This document shows, piece by piece, positions 33,968 to 43,700 of a stretch of 64,000 bases of DNA. The notes under the pieces were generated by a model that saw only the letters and a list, made by a program, of their open reading frames with translations, was not told the DNA's origin and did not search any database. The number at the start of each line of letters is the position of its first letter. The stretch's first letter is position 1. The translations under genes were made by a program, and so were the position numbers. Origin of the DNA: Colletotrichum lupini (Eukaryota > Ascomycota > Sordariomycetes > Glomerellales > Glomerellaceae); NCBI RefSeq assembly GCF_023278565.1, contig NC_064676.1, positions 868,001 through 932,000 of the forward strand. Direction: 5' to 3'.

Positions 33968-34769
33968 GGTGGGTGCTTGCGTTGGCTTGTTCTGAGTTCT
34001 GGCGGCAGAGCCTCAATCAAGTGTATGCGACTAAACAGCTTGCATTTAGATATGGTATATGTGCATATGGTACATCTACGAGCGGGGTTTACGCTTTATA
34101 CCCTGGGTCACTGAGCACCGAGCCGCACTACTCATCTACCTAGATACTAGACGGAGGTAGGTTCTGAGTACCTTGGGCAGGAGGAAAGTAATCTAATGGT
34201 CAATCTGTCATTTGTACATGTTTTAGAGTCTGCAGAGGCGTGCTGCGTGTTTTGACGTGCACGAGAGAAGAAACTGAGCGAACCACCCATTAGAGTTGTG
34301 GAACGAACGATTGAGAGGGATATAGTTCTGCTAGCAAACAAGTACAAGATCGGTGTAAGTTGGGAGTGAATCTTGATGGAGGAAGCTGTATAAATTCACC
34401 TGTAGATATCGCACTCAAATTTCAACCACAGCCCTCCTCTCTCGGCAGTTTCCTCTCCTTGAATTCCATAAATCCAGTCAATCATTTAAGTTCCAGGAAA
34501 GTCATAAGTCAATACTTGAAACATCATGGAATGTCCTTTTAGTCCAACTTCAAAATTGCCGATTCCACCCTAACGGAGAAAGAAAGACTCTACTGAGAAC
34601 GATTGCACAACTGCTCCAACACCGAAGATCTAGGTAGCTATGCTTCAATCATTGATCGCTTCTCGGAAACCAACGAGCCAAAGATTTCTCTAATAGAAAC
34701 TTCTGAGAGTCTAGCTGAAGCCATGAAGAATTAATAGTTTGTCATGTTTCTGGACCGAGGCCGAAACTA
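33968..34769. other. Spacer between BTB-like genes 1 and 2
   Basis: Promoter side of gene 1. It holds one coding-like fragment on the plus strand (separate entry, 34543-34734). Nothing else recognised. Confidence 0.45.
34543..34734 (+). pseudogene. Short coding-like fragment with one TGA
   Basis: Sixty-three codons read SNFKIADSTLTEKERLY, TGA (34594-34596), ERLHNCSNTEDLGSYASII and onward to ETSESLAEAMKN, then TAA at 34732-34734. It is preceded by CTTTTAG, which could be a splice acceptor. Composition is protein-like and the TGA sits where TGG (Trp) would fit. No family recognised; it looks like a relic exon. Confidence 0.35.
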
Positions 34770-35892
34770 CTACTGTGGCTTCCATCCCGATATTTGAGCT
34801 CGCGCTTGAAATTGGTCCAATTTCTCTTGCGTTGAAACAAGGTCCAGATGTTCCAAGTAAGATTCGTCTCCCAACTTTCTCTTCATTCCTTCAAAAGGAT
34901 TGCAATGGTCATGTAACTCATCATAATTGACCTCCACACTCAAGAGTGTGTTTCGTAATTCTGTGGCACTGCCTGAATAATCCGGATGTTTCGATACATC
35001 CTGATCGAATAGAAGAGCAACATCGAAACCTTGCTCTCCCCAAATGGTGGTCAAGGACTCTGCAGTCATCATTGTTCGGATGAGGCCTGTGCATGGATCG
35101 TGATTTAGGTTACTGTCTGTGGGCTCGATTTTAAGGCAGTGTTTGCTCTCATTCTCGCCAAATTTCATGATCTTTCTCAGCTCAGTGAACATGAAACCTA
35201 GGAGTCGATTTCGGACCTTTACTATGTCATCTGTTTTCCGTTAGATACTTTCATGCAGGATACATGGTTACTTGAATGGCTGATGACCACAGTATGAAAG
35301 ACTCACCAATAATTCTCGCTTCGGCAAGATATTCCTCTATAGGGTCGGGTGTCTCTGGCCACCGGATGCTACCTTTCCCATCACCGGAGCCCATGGAGCC
35401 TAGGTGATTGACCATTTCGTTGTATATTTCTTTCGCGCCGATCTCCCAAGCGATCCAGGCAATGTATTCCTTGTCAGGCGAGTCGGTTCTTTCTTTCTCT
35501 GTGGGCATCCAATTTTGGAGGTGCGGGCCCAAACTCCCTGTGAGGCCATACCCTCGAGCATGTGTCAAGAGACCATAGAGCTGAATAACACAGACCTTAT
35601 CCGGGATGAAGCGCTTCTCATCGTGTATGATCGCAAGGAGGATCAGCATTGCTTGGGGATTGTCGGATGGCATTTTGTCCACGCGTTGTTCTTTATTTTG
35701 CCAATTTGGCTCAAACATGAAGACATCAGGAGAAGCTTTCGTCAGTTTCTCAGGGGAAACGAAGATCGTGAGTGACAAGTCGGTGCCATTGTCAATGTCG
35801 AAGCAGAGGAGCTTTTCCTCGCAAAACACAATAACCCGGTCATCCGGTATTCTCGCGACTACCGAATCCCATTTCGTCTCCGTAGATGTCAT
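34770..35892 (-). CDS. BTB-like paralogue 2 of the tandem array
   Basis: Exons 35892-35307 and 35230-34770, 348 residues. I chose the ATG at 35892 (MTSTETKWDSV) because it aligns with the MTSSN and MASAT starts of paralogues 3 and 1; the upstream frame extension has no ATG. The BTB-like part is diverged but keeps LILLAIIHDEKRFIPDKV, LYGLLTHARGYGLTGSLGPH and YIAWIAWEIGAKEIYNEMV. The intron (76 bp) is again phase 1 with the joined codon GAT, giving ARII-D-DIVKVRNR. Exon 2 ends with the family motif ELHDHCNPFEGMKRKLG. No catalytic residues or localisation signals recognised. Probably a fast-diverging adaptor-like protein. Confidence 0.8.
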
Positions 35893-37229
35893 GTCTGGAA
35901 GCAAACAGCGGCTGTCAATGTCCCTAGGAATAGTCAAGCTGCTCTTCGCTGAACAACTTTCGATGCAACACCTTGTATGCAATGCGTAACTCAAGCAATC
36001 TGAATGGTAGAGTATTTTTCAAAGTCTATGGCGAATTACGGCGCTTTGAAGCGGAGGTTCATCGTCTGTTCTGTTTCACCTTGAGGAAGCAGATGACTCA
36101 TTTATATTCCACCTCACACAAGAAACTGAGGAGCGCCTCGTGAATCGGACTCATTGGCAAAGGGATCAAGGTTGAATTCATTTCTTTGGACTCGTTCAAA
36201 TGCTCCTGGTGGCGGTAATGGTGGTGAAGGTTCTTTGATTTCATGTAGCAGCAACAAAGGCGCTGAGTGGTAACAGGGATCTGGAAACCTCCATCATGAA
36301 AGAGACAATCCGAGTCTGTGGTCTCTAGGCAGTTACACAAGGCCGAGCGGATTGTCAGTTCGGAAGAGTGAGGGCACCGCTTAGATGCGGCTGCCCGACC
36401 GGATTTGGCATGCCTAACAGGCTTGCGACTTGGTCGATCTTTTGGAGCAATGAGCAGGCCCGTAGCACACAACCTACCTCTGTACCTCTATATATTTATC
36501 CAGCACCGAGGCTCACTCGGGTGAATGTTTATTATCTTGGGAGTGTTCTCCAAGCCTAAGGTCTTAAGCTCTCTGAATCTGGGTGTGCGAAGGCGCTGGG
36601 TGTTGACTAGGCTCTGTCCTACGTACCTATAATATCACAGCGTTTCCGGTACCTTTTGGGGCAAAAGCTTCTGAGATGCGCATTTGGACTTCGGTTTGCT
36701 GATTTTTAATGGCATAATTGTACGGTGTGTTTTAAAATATGATACTAATTTTGGATTCGTACGTTATCAGCATAATTCTGCGTTTCGTTTCCGGTAATAT
36801 CGGGGCATCACATAAAGGGCACCGCCATACTTTAGTTCATCTAGGGGAATTTGATAAATCTTCATCGAAGAATTGAAACGATGTCACTAAGCCCCTTTCC
36901 TTCCAATATGACACCTCAGGACCATCAGAGTTGAACTTTCTTCATGGCCAGCTCTTCAATCACGCTTCAGAATCGAAAGACCTCAAAGATTTTACTGGAA
37001 CCAAGAGAACTTGTATTTCTAGGAGTATATGTACATTCTTCAACAAACTTATGGACGAACTTTGCCATACGCTTCGTCTGAATGCTCCGCGCGAACAACT
37101 GCTCGTACTTGATGCTTCAATACATATTACCTAAATAAGGCGAGGTGCTTTAATACACCCCTGGTAAGGACCTATCTCCATCATAGATGACCAAGAACTT
37201 CTCAGATTACTAGATTGGGAATGAACGCG
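35893..37229. other. Spacer between BTB-like genes 2 and 3
   Basis: Contains the 5' flank of gene 2 with a 40 bp element at 36254-36293 that recurs upstream of gene 3. Between about 36600 and 37200 the sequence is AT-richer with no supported gene; a 67-codon frame at 36931 has no recognisable feature. Confidence 0.45.
36254..36293 (-). promoter_or_regulatory. Upstream element shared with paralogue 3
   Basis: About 40 bp (plus strand begins ACAAAGGCGCTGAG, ends AACCTCCA) matches 38762-38801 at roughly 28 of 40 positions. Its distance from the start codon of paralogue 2 (about 362-401 bp) equals the distance of the second copy from the start of paralogue 3. Either a conserved promoter element or the trace of segmental duplication. 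Confidence 0.4.
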
Positions 37230-38395
37230 CTAATTCAGCGTCCATTTGAAGGTTTCAGCTTGCTTCTTGAAATGTTCCTGACGTTTCATAGCCAATTCAA
37301 GAGGAGTCCAGCCTGGTTCCTTTTGGAACACTTTTCTCATCTCACTAAAGGGATCGCATGTCTCGTGTGCGGCTTCGCATTTCACCGCCAACAACCTCTG
37401 CCGCAAGTCCTTGATGCTGCCCCTATAAGTTGAAGTATTTCCACCTAGGAAGACCTGGTCCAGGCCATTGATATCAAGCTTCTGACTGATCTTGAGTCTG
37501 GACTCTTGAGTCATGTAGTCGTGAATGGCGTTAGTGCACTTAACTCGTTCATTCTCTGATACGTCGTTGGCGATGCATTCTTTGCTACCATTGCCGAGCG
37601 ATACAGCGTGCCTGAGCTCCCCGATCACGTCTTTCAGTCTCTCTTCACGGACAAAAGCCACGTTGGCTGCTTTGCGTTAGACCATCAAATTCTTCGACTG
37701 TTTAAAGATCAAAATGCGGAAGGCTCACCGGGAACTTCGTCACTATCTTTTGAAGTGTCATGAAGGGTATGTTTAAAGATCGGCGCCCCGTTGGATCCCG
37801 GCCTTAGGACATTGCCTAGCTCGTCGAGTTCGCAGATAAATGCCAGGTGGTCGATCATTTCGTCATACAAAATCCCCGCGCCAATCTTCCAGGCGAGCCA
37901 AGCAGCGATGTCAACAAAGACTGCTGAAAGCTTGTTTTTATTGTACTGTGCAGTCATCAAATGCTCTAGGTACGGGCCCAAGAGATGCGCCAGGCCAAGA
38001 TCGTCAGCTCTATCAACTAGGTCGCAGAGGTTGGCAACGGAGATTTTGTTCAATTCAGAGCCTTTCTCCTGAATTGAGGCCTTGTTTGGAACGAGTAATT
38101 CGGTACCGTGGGCGATGTCCAAGAGGATCAGTACCGATTCGACAGGACATTTCGATAAGTGTTCCGTATATTTCGAGAAAGAATTCTCGTGCTTCTCAAA
38201 CTCATTCGAAGCTTCCGTCAGTATCTTCAAGGAGACTTTGGCCGTGACCCCCATATTAGGGTTTTGAGAACGGTTGCCACCAACTTGAAGGGGGTGGGGA
38301 GACTCGGAATCATCGTTGCAAAAGTTAATAGTTTGGACACGCAGCAGCTCTGCAATATCGGACTCCAACGAGTTATTAGTATTAGAAGACGTCAT
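37230..38395 (-). CDS. BTB-like paralogue 3 of the tandem array
   Basis: Exons 38395-37729 and 37666-37230, 367 residues. Starts MTSSNTNNSLESD. Shared blocks are VLILLDIAHGTELLVPNK, LCDLVDRADDLGLAHLLGPY and IAAWLAWKIGAGILYDEMI. The 62 bp intron is phase 1 (joined codon GCC), at the same place as in the sister genes, with CTAAC as branch site. Exon 2 has CEAAHETCDPFSEMRKVFQ, the H-x-x-C-x-P-F-x-x-M motif, and several further Cys. As in paralogue 2 the BTB core has lost most canonical residues, so structural prediction is needed to decide whether the fold persists. Confidence 0.8.
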
Positions 38396-39621
38396 TTCTG
38401 TAAGGCGAAGGCTTGTCTTGATGACGCTGGGAAGCTTTTGCCCGCTTATAAGCTTTAGAATTCGCGCGTTTCTCCCTCTGTTCTGACGTAGGACTTACGA
38501 AGTCTCTGTGGTGTAATGTGTTACGTATTGTGCAGCTATTGGTGGTGAGTTTGAGATCCAGGAGAAAAATGCGGGCTTTTATATATTCTTGTTTCTCTAC
38601 TGAGGATGCGGAGCGCGACCTGAATCGACATCTTCGGGAAAGAACTTTTGGTTGGCTGCCCGTAGTGTAAGGGACAGGGGGGAGCATTCCTTTGTACCTT
38701 GACTCGGTGTTACTCGTGGAGGTAATGAGGGTAAACATTCGTTCGTTCCACCATTCTCGTGACAAAGGCACTGTGTCAAAACAGCAATTTGGAACCTGCC
38801 ACAAAGGAATTGATCCCAGGATTTGGCTTCCATTAACTCAAAGGCAATGGGCGGGTTTGTGAGGATGACGTCGGCGGCCAGCAGCGTTTGCCCGGTCCTA
38901 GGTCAGGCCGGGCACGTCTCACAGCGCCTGTGAGATGTTGGACTTGAATGATCTTTGGGGTCACTTGACGGGAGCTTAGCGCACCACCTGGCCCTTGGGC
39001 CTTTACATTGATGGATTACCAAGGTCAGCTCAGTTTCGTTTCAATCTAATGCCAGCGTTATTTTTTAAGAGTTGGGTTTTCGAATGAGCATAGTCCTGTA
39101 TTCCACAAGGTGTGATGGTTGGCTTTGGCCTTTGCTCGAAGTTGCAATGGTAGAACACATACGTGTGGCGTTGCATGCCCACTGAAGTTTCAACCGAGCC
39201 TCGCGCCATCACTGCAGAGCAAGTGAATATCAAGACTGGAGCGGTATGTTTCGCTTTCTCTTTGGATTTGACTTCCCCATAAGATAGGGATTATGGTGTT
39301 AAGTCGTTCCTCGAATATAGATAATTACACTTTGGAAGTTGAGAGCAGTGGGCCTCATCTCAGTCGCAAGTCCTCCTACCACATCGAAACCAGCTAGAAA
39401 GAAAGCAAAGACCAAGAAACGGTCGTATCCTTGTAGTTCGTCATTAGTTCCCAGTCTTTCGTGATGGGAACAGCCTGTGAGTTCCTACGGGCCATACGAT
39501 GCTGAGCTCTGGGTGAAAACCTTTTGAGCTTCGAGGAAGAAGTGGTTCCTCATTTTTCCTGCGTCAGCTTAGCCTCTGTTTTGAACCCCCAGTTCCGTGG
39601 TGTCAGCTCGATGCAAGAATT
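38396..39621. other. Spacer between BTB-like genes 3 and 4
   Basis: 5' flank of paralogue 3, including the duplicated element at 38762-38801. No supported gene; frames here begin at non-ATG codons and lack motifs. Confidence 0.45.
38762..38801 (-). promoter_or_regulatory. Upstream element shared with paralogue 2
   Basis: Second copy of the 36254-36293 element (plus strand begins ACAAAGGCACTGTG), 367-406 bp upstream of the paralogue 3 start codon. Confidence 0.4.
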
Positions 39622-40721
39622 CTAAGCTTCTGTATCGTCAGCTTCTGTATCGTCAAGCTGTGGCCATAAGCTGTCTCCCGAAATCTCCTGCATCTTTCTG
39701 AAAGGATCGCAAGACTCGTGGTGCCAGATGGTATCGCACGTTGTTTCTAGAATCCTGAGAATGTGACCAGAGTATTCTGAACACTTGACCGGCTCGTTCT
39801 CCTTCCGGTCATCCTTGATGAAGCTATCGAATCCATCTCCGACCGAGTTGATAGCCTTCTTCCAGGATTCTGTGATCATGGAGTTGCATCTCTGGCGATC
39901 CTCTTCGGTTGCCCAGGCGTTTACACAACCTTGGGAATTTGAGGCGTTGTTTCGATGCTCAAGGAGCCGCTCTCTTATGGCCAGCATGGCATAATCGCGG
40001 AACTTATCTGCATCCTCTGTTTTTGTCAGGGAAGGTTTCTTCTTCCAACTCCCCCACATTTGGAACACGCGCGCTACTCACCTAAGATTTTGGCATAGAA
40101 TTTGTTATAATCGTCTCGTTCAACATTTGGCGAGGGGTCGCCCGTCAATGGAATCAGGATGGCGAGCTTGATGATCTCCTCGCGGTAGATGTCTCCCGAA
40201 CCGATTTCTCGAGCAGCCCACGCGAGCCTGACAATATCGCCGCCAGATACAAACAGTTTTCTTCCAGACTCATTAGGCATCCATCCCCCGAGATGCGGTA
40301 CCAAATGTCGTGAGAGGCCATATTTTTCTGCGTGCTCCAGCAAACTGATGAATTCCGAAGTAGAGAGATTGGATTGAACGAGGTATTGGGTGTCTCCGTG
40401 GACGATTGCAAGGAGAACCAGCATTGAGCCGACAAGGTCTTTTTCAAGTCGCATGGCTCCTCTGTCAGGATAACGTTGGAATTCGTCCCGGTTTCTGTCT
40501 TGAAACATTTGGGAGAGAAGAGCAGATTCGTGCGTAATGATTTTAGAATGAACAATGATTTCCAATTGCAACTTCTCCATTGCGTTGGGATCGTCTGGTT
40601 CGCATGGCAAAGGGATAGAACGAGGGAACTGTTTGGCCATGATCAAACGGAAATCACCAGTTTCACCTCCCAACTTAACCTTGGAAACTTTCGACAAATC
40701 CTCGTTCAATAACTCCCACAT
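39622..40721 (-). CDS. BTB-like paralogue 4 of the tandem array
   Basis: Exons 40721-40082 and 40007-39622, 341 residues from the ATG at 40721 (MWELLNEDLSKV). Shared blocks: LEIIVHSKIITHESALLSQM (BTB-like beta-hairpin plus helix), MLVLLAIVHGDTQYLVQ, FISLLEHAEKYGLSRHLVPH and LAWAAREIGSGDIYREEII. The 74 bp intron is phase 1 with the joined codon GAT, giving AKIL-D-KFRDYA. Exon 2 contains IWHHESCDPFRKMQEISG, the family motif. The C-terminus ends in a repeated DDTEA. The N-terminus differs from the other copies, so the true start may lie in an unrecognised upstream exon. Confidence 0.78.
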
Positions 40722-41303
40722 CTTGATGGTCTGCTGGAGAGATGTAAATCGGTCTCGTATTTGATGTGGCTGTGGAACTCGTGTAGTACCTTCTCGTTCG
40801 TGAGCCTCAGACCTGGAAGAAAAGGAGATTAACCATTTCTGTCCCTATCTTCAAGTTATTGAGCTTACAAATATACTGCGGTGAAGCGCTTATTGAAATT
40901 GAGAATAGTCGGTGCTTGAGAAAGGACTAGCAGCATAATGCATTGGTCCAGCCTACAGTGGAGGAACTGAGGCTATCTTATATCCATCTTGTGCAAAGAG
41001 ACCCAGAAAGATTGAGAAAACTGCAGCCATTCGCGCACGCATCTGGCAGCCTTTGGTTTGCTGAACAGAGATCGAGGTCATTTCTCTCCTTTGAACCTTG
41101 ATGGCTGAACTCCTGGTCGTATAGAGATTCAACATTCGCTTCGTTTACCACAGCAGCGACAAGGAAGTTGTACTGGGAGAAGAACCCACCCCAAACAGAA
41201 TCAATCCAGCATGTGGCATCTGGTTGCGCAAACATCAACAGTGAACAGGTATAATTAGGAACAAAGAAAGAGTTCAGTTTCCACAATTCAACCTCTAGGT
41301 ATG
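40722..41303. other. Intergenic region
   Basis: A minus-strand frame at 40978-41286 of about 100 codons has several Cys but begins at a non-ATG codon and has no signal peptide; I do not support it as a gene. Otherwise nothing seen. Confidence 0.4.
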
Positions 41304-42483
41304 CTACCTCTGGGCCTCTTCAGGCATTATTTCCATCGCGTCAAGCCACTCCATCGTAAATGCCGTCACAATCTTCGTCCAGTCCCTCACCGTCGGCATA
41401 TCGAGGTGCTCCCCATCATCCTGCGTGGTGTGCCATACGTCTGGGAAAGGCGAGGGAATCATATGCAGAATGTTGACGCCCTTCATCATGAAGGGGACAT
41501 GGTCGTCGCCGATGCCACTACGTCCAAACATCTTGTTCACCTTGTTGATGTCGTATAGGAACGGCATCTTGGGCTTGCTCTCGAGTAAGTTGAGGTCACG
41601 CATGCGCTTCTCAATGTCGGCCATGGCCTTGTAGGCCCAGTGGGTTGACTGAAAGTAGGAAGGGACCTTAGGCTCTGCTGAGCCGAGGAGGTCAAGCAGG
41701 ACGAACATGCTAATTTGCTCCAGGGGGTTCTTGTAATGAGACATGGCGGGGTTGAATGTGTTCTCCCATTCGAGAGCCAGGGACCTGCAGCAAGATGTTA
41801 GTGAGGTAAGATCTCATGCTGTGTCGTATCTCAACTGACCTGGCGCCATATAGTGAGTCGGTGTCCGTCCAGGACTTGAAAGCTTCCTCTCCATCGAGAA
41901 GCAGAATCTGCAGACCCATATCCTGGGGAACTGTGCCACCGTTCTCTCCGAGGGCAACCATCTCATCGTACATCTGGGTCATCATCGGATCCAGCGCCCT
42001 CGCAACGTGCAGAAGCATAGCGCACGGCGCAGCACTATCCGTCGCGCCGATAAAGCCCTTGGGTTCGATCTTGCTGTCATAATGCGCCACCAGGGTGAGA
42101 TAGTTGGCCTGGCCAGGCTTCGTCCATGGTGGTTCGCGCCTGATGATGAGATTCTGAAACGGGATATCGGTATTTCCCGTGGCGGGTGTCTTATCTGTTG
42201 AGTTTTGCCATTGTATGTTCCATTTCGGCAAGTTCTTGGTGAAGAAATCAACAAAATGCTGTTGAGTTTTGAGCTGCCCATCCGTGCCGGGCACTCGGGG
42301 GATGAGAATGGGGGCCAGCAATGGGCCGTTGTGAATGTCAAAGTCGGCCTCGGATACGGTGACGTTCTTGAGCACGGCTGCTGAGAGCGGTGTGTAGGCG
42401 CATACCGAAGCCGCGAAAAGGAGGTGAAGGAACGCGATCCAGAGTCCGCGGACGGGATGGCCTCTCACGAGAGGGAGGGCCAT
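41304..42483 (-). CDS. Glutaminyl-peptide cyclotransferase (M28-like, secretory)
   Basis: Exons 42483-41840 and 41784-41304 around a 55 bp intron (GTCAGT...GCAG) give 374 residues. QC converts N-terminal Gln of secreted peptides to pyroglutamate with loss of ammonia. A hydrophobic segment at about 13-29 is a signal peptide or anchor. The zinc site and catalytic residues of the family are all present: GATDSAAPC (Asp149, zinc), LLDGEEAF (Glu199 catalytic, Glu200 zinc) and GDDHVPFM (His310, zinc). LVAHYDSK is also typical. The length agrees with eukaryotic QCs. It should act in the ER/Golgi or extracellularly on secreted proteins. Adjacent genes give no functional link. Confidence 0.93.
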
Positions 42484-43700
42484 GGCGGGCTGTGACGAAT
42501 GACAGCGGCAAGGGCACGATGGGACCCTGTTCTCATGAACTCATGCTGTGTTTGGCGGGCCGAGATCAATGGCGGCGCGTCTCTTTGTTGTCGTTGCTGT
42601 CGTCGTTGGTAATAGGGGGAGATGGCGAATTTGGATGACTTCCCGACGGAGCTCCCGGATTTGATGAGAGGTTCAGAGCTGTGGTTGAGTTTCCGAAGAG
42701 GTGTCAACTTTTGGACGTCCTCCGACCGAGGGATGGACCGGCCGCAACGGGTTAGAGCGAAACTGTCCTGCAACATGGAGCTGCTGCAGTCCCCCTGTGG
42801 CTCTGTTTTAAAATAGCGGGTCTCTGAGCGCATTAGGTAAGACGCGCTGGGACCCGTTTCTCCGCACGGCCCGCGGGTGCACGCTCCACCGCGACGACCT
42901 CACTTCACTCTTCATCTCACTCCATCTCACTCATCCCTTGCCTTACTTATATGGTGCATCTCATTCGTTCCTGAGCACTGTCGAGGGACCTTGTTTTGAG
43001 ACTCGTATCCAGCTTCGCAAGACGGGTCTTTAGGGCGTACTCATCCTCCTGGATCAACTCATTCTTCTTCTGCGCGACGATTGATGTTTGCCTGTTGGTC
43101 TCTACGTTGAGGAACTATTCGAAGAAGAATACCTGCTTGATGCCGGAGGGAATGTACCATCACGGAACAAAATTGAGCGGCGGCACTCAAGCGACCTGAT
43201 GTCGCTGATGACCAGATATGTCAAGTCGTCTTTCAAATGGGAATTTTTGGTGGTTCGGCCAAGGCCTGCATCTTGGCAGATCCAGATGCGAGTGGCATTT
43301 GCCTCCAAGTCGTCCTGGGATTAAGTAGCCCAAGCTACCTTTCAACCGTCCCAAGGCGAATCTGAAGTGACTGATAGGGTAACCCTCCAACGATTTCATG
43401 TGCATCTCACTCATCACTGAGCACTGATACCTTTACTCGGCCAAGTCATGCCTTCAGTGGCGATGAGACTAACACTTCAAGTAAGAACCATGTCGCTTCT
43501 GAGGAAACGAAGAGTAGTTCTGGTTGTCCTACATCCAACACCAGTTTTCTCATTTTCAATGCTCTCATCTCATCAGACTCTATGCCCATTCGGACAACTT
43601 TAACATTATGATGTTCCTATCTATGATCTCTTCACCAAGATTCAATATCTTCGTATAGATTCGTTATTCTTATTCCTCCCTCATCATCTGCCAAAGATCC
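42484..43700. other. Intergenic region with possible coding relics
   Basis: Holds the QC promoter, with CATCTCACTC repeats at about 42911-42935. Two short coding-like stretches occur. On minus (42947 to about 43110) a frame includes VAQKKNELIQEDEYALKTRL and ends at 42947. On plus (43088-43324) a 78-codon frame includes VGLYVEELFEEEYLLDAGG. Neither has an ATG or a recognised family, so they may be relics. Confidence 0.35.

Noticed and set aside
35893..35994. Extending paralogue 2 upstream to 35994
   Set aside because: The extension begins at a TTG codon, and the ATG at 35892 aligns with the starts of paralogues 1 and 3.
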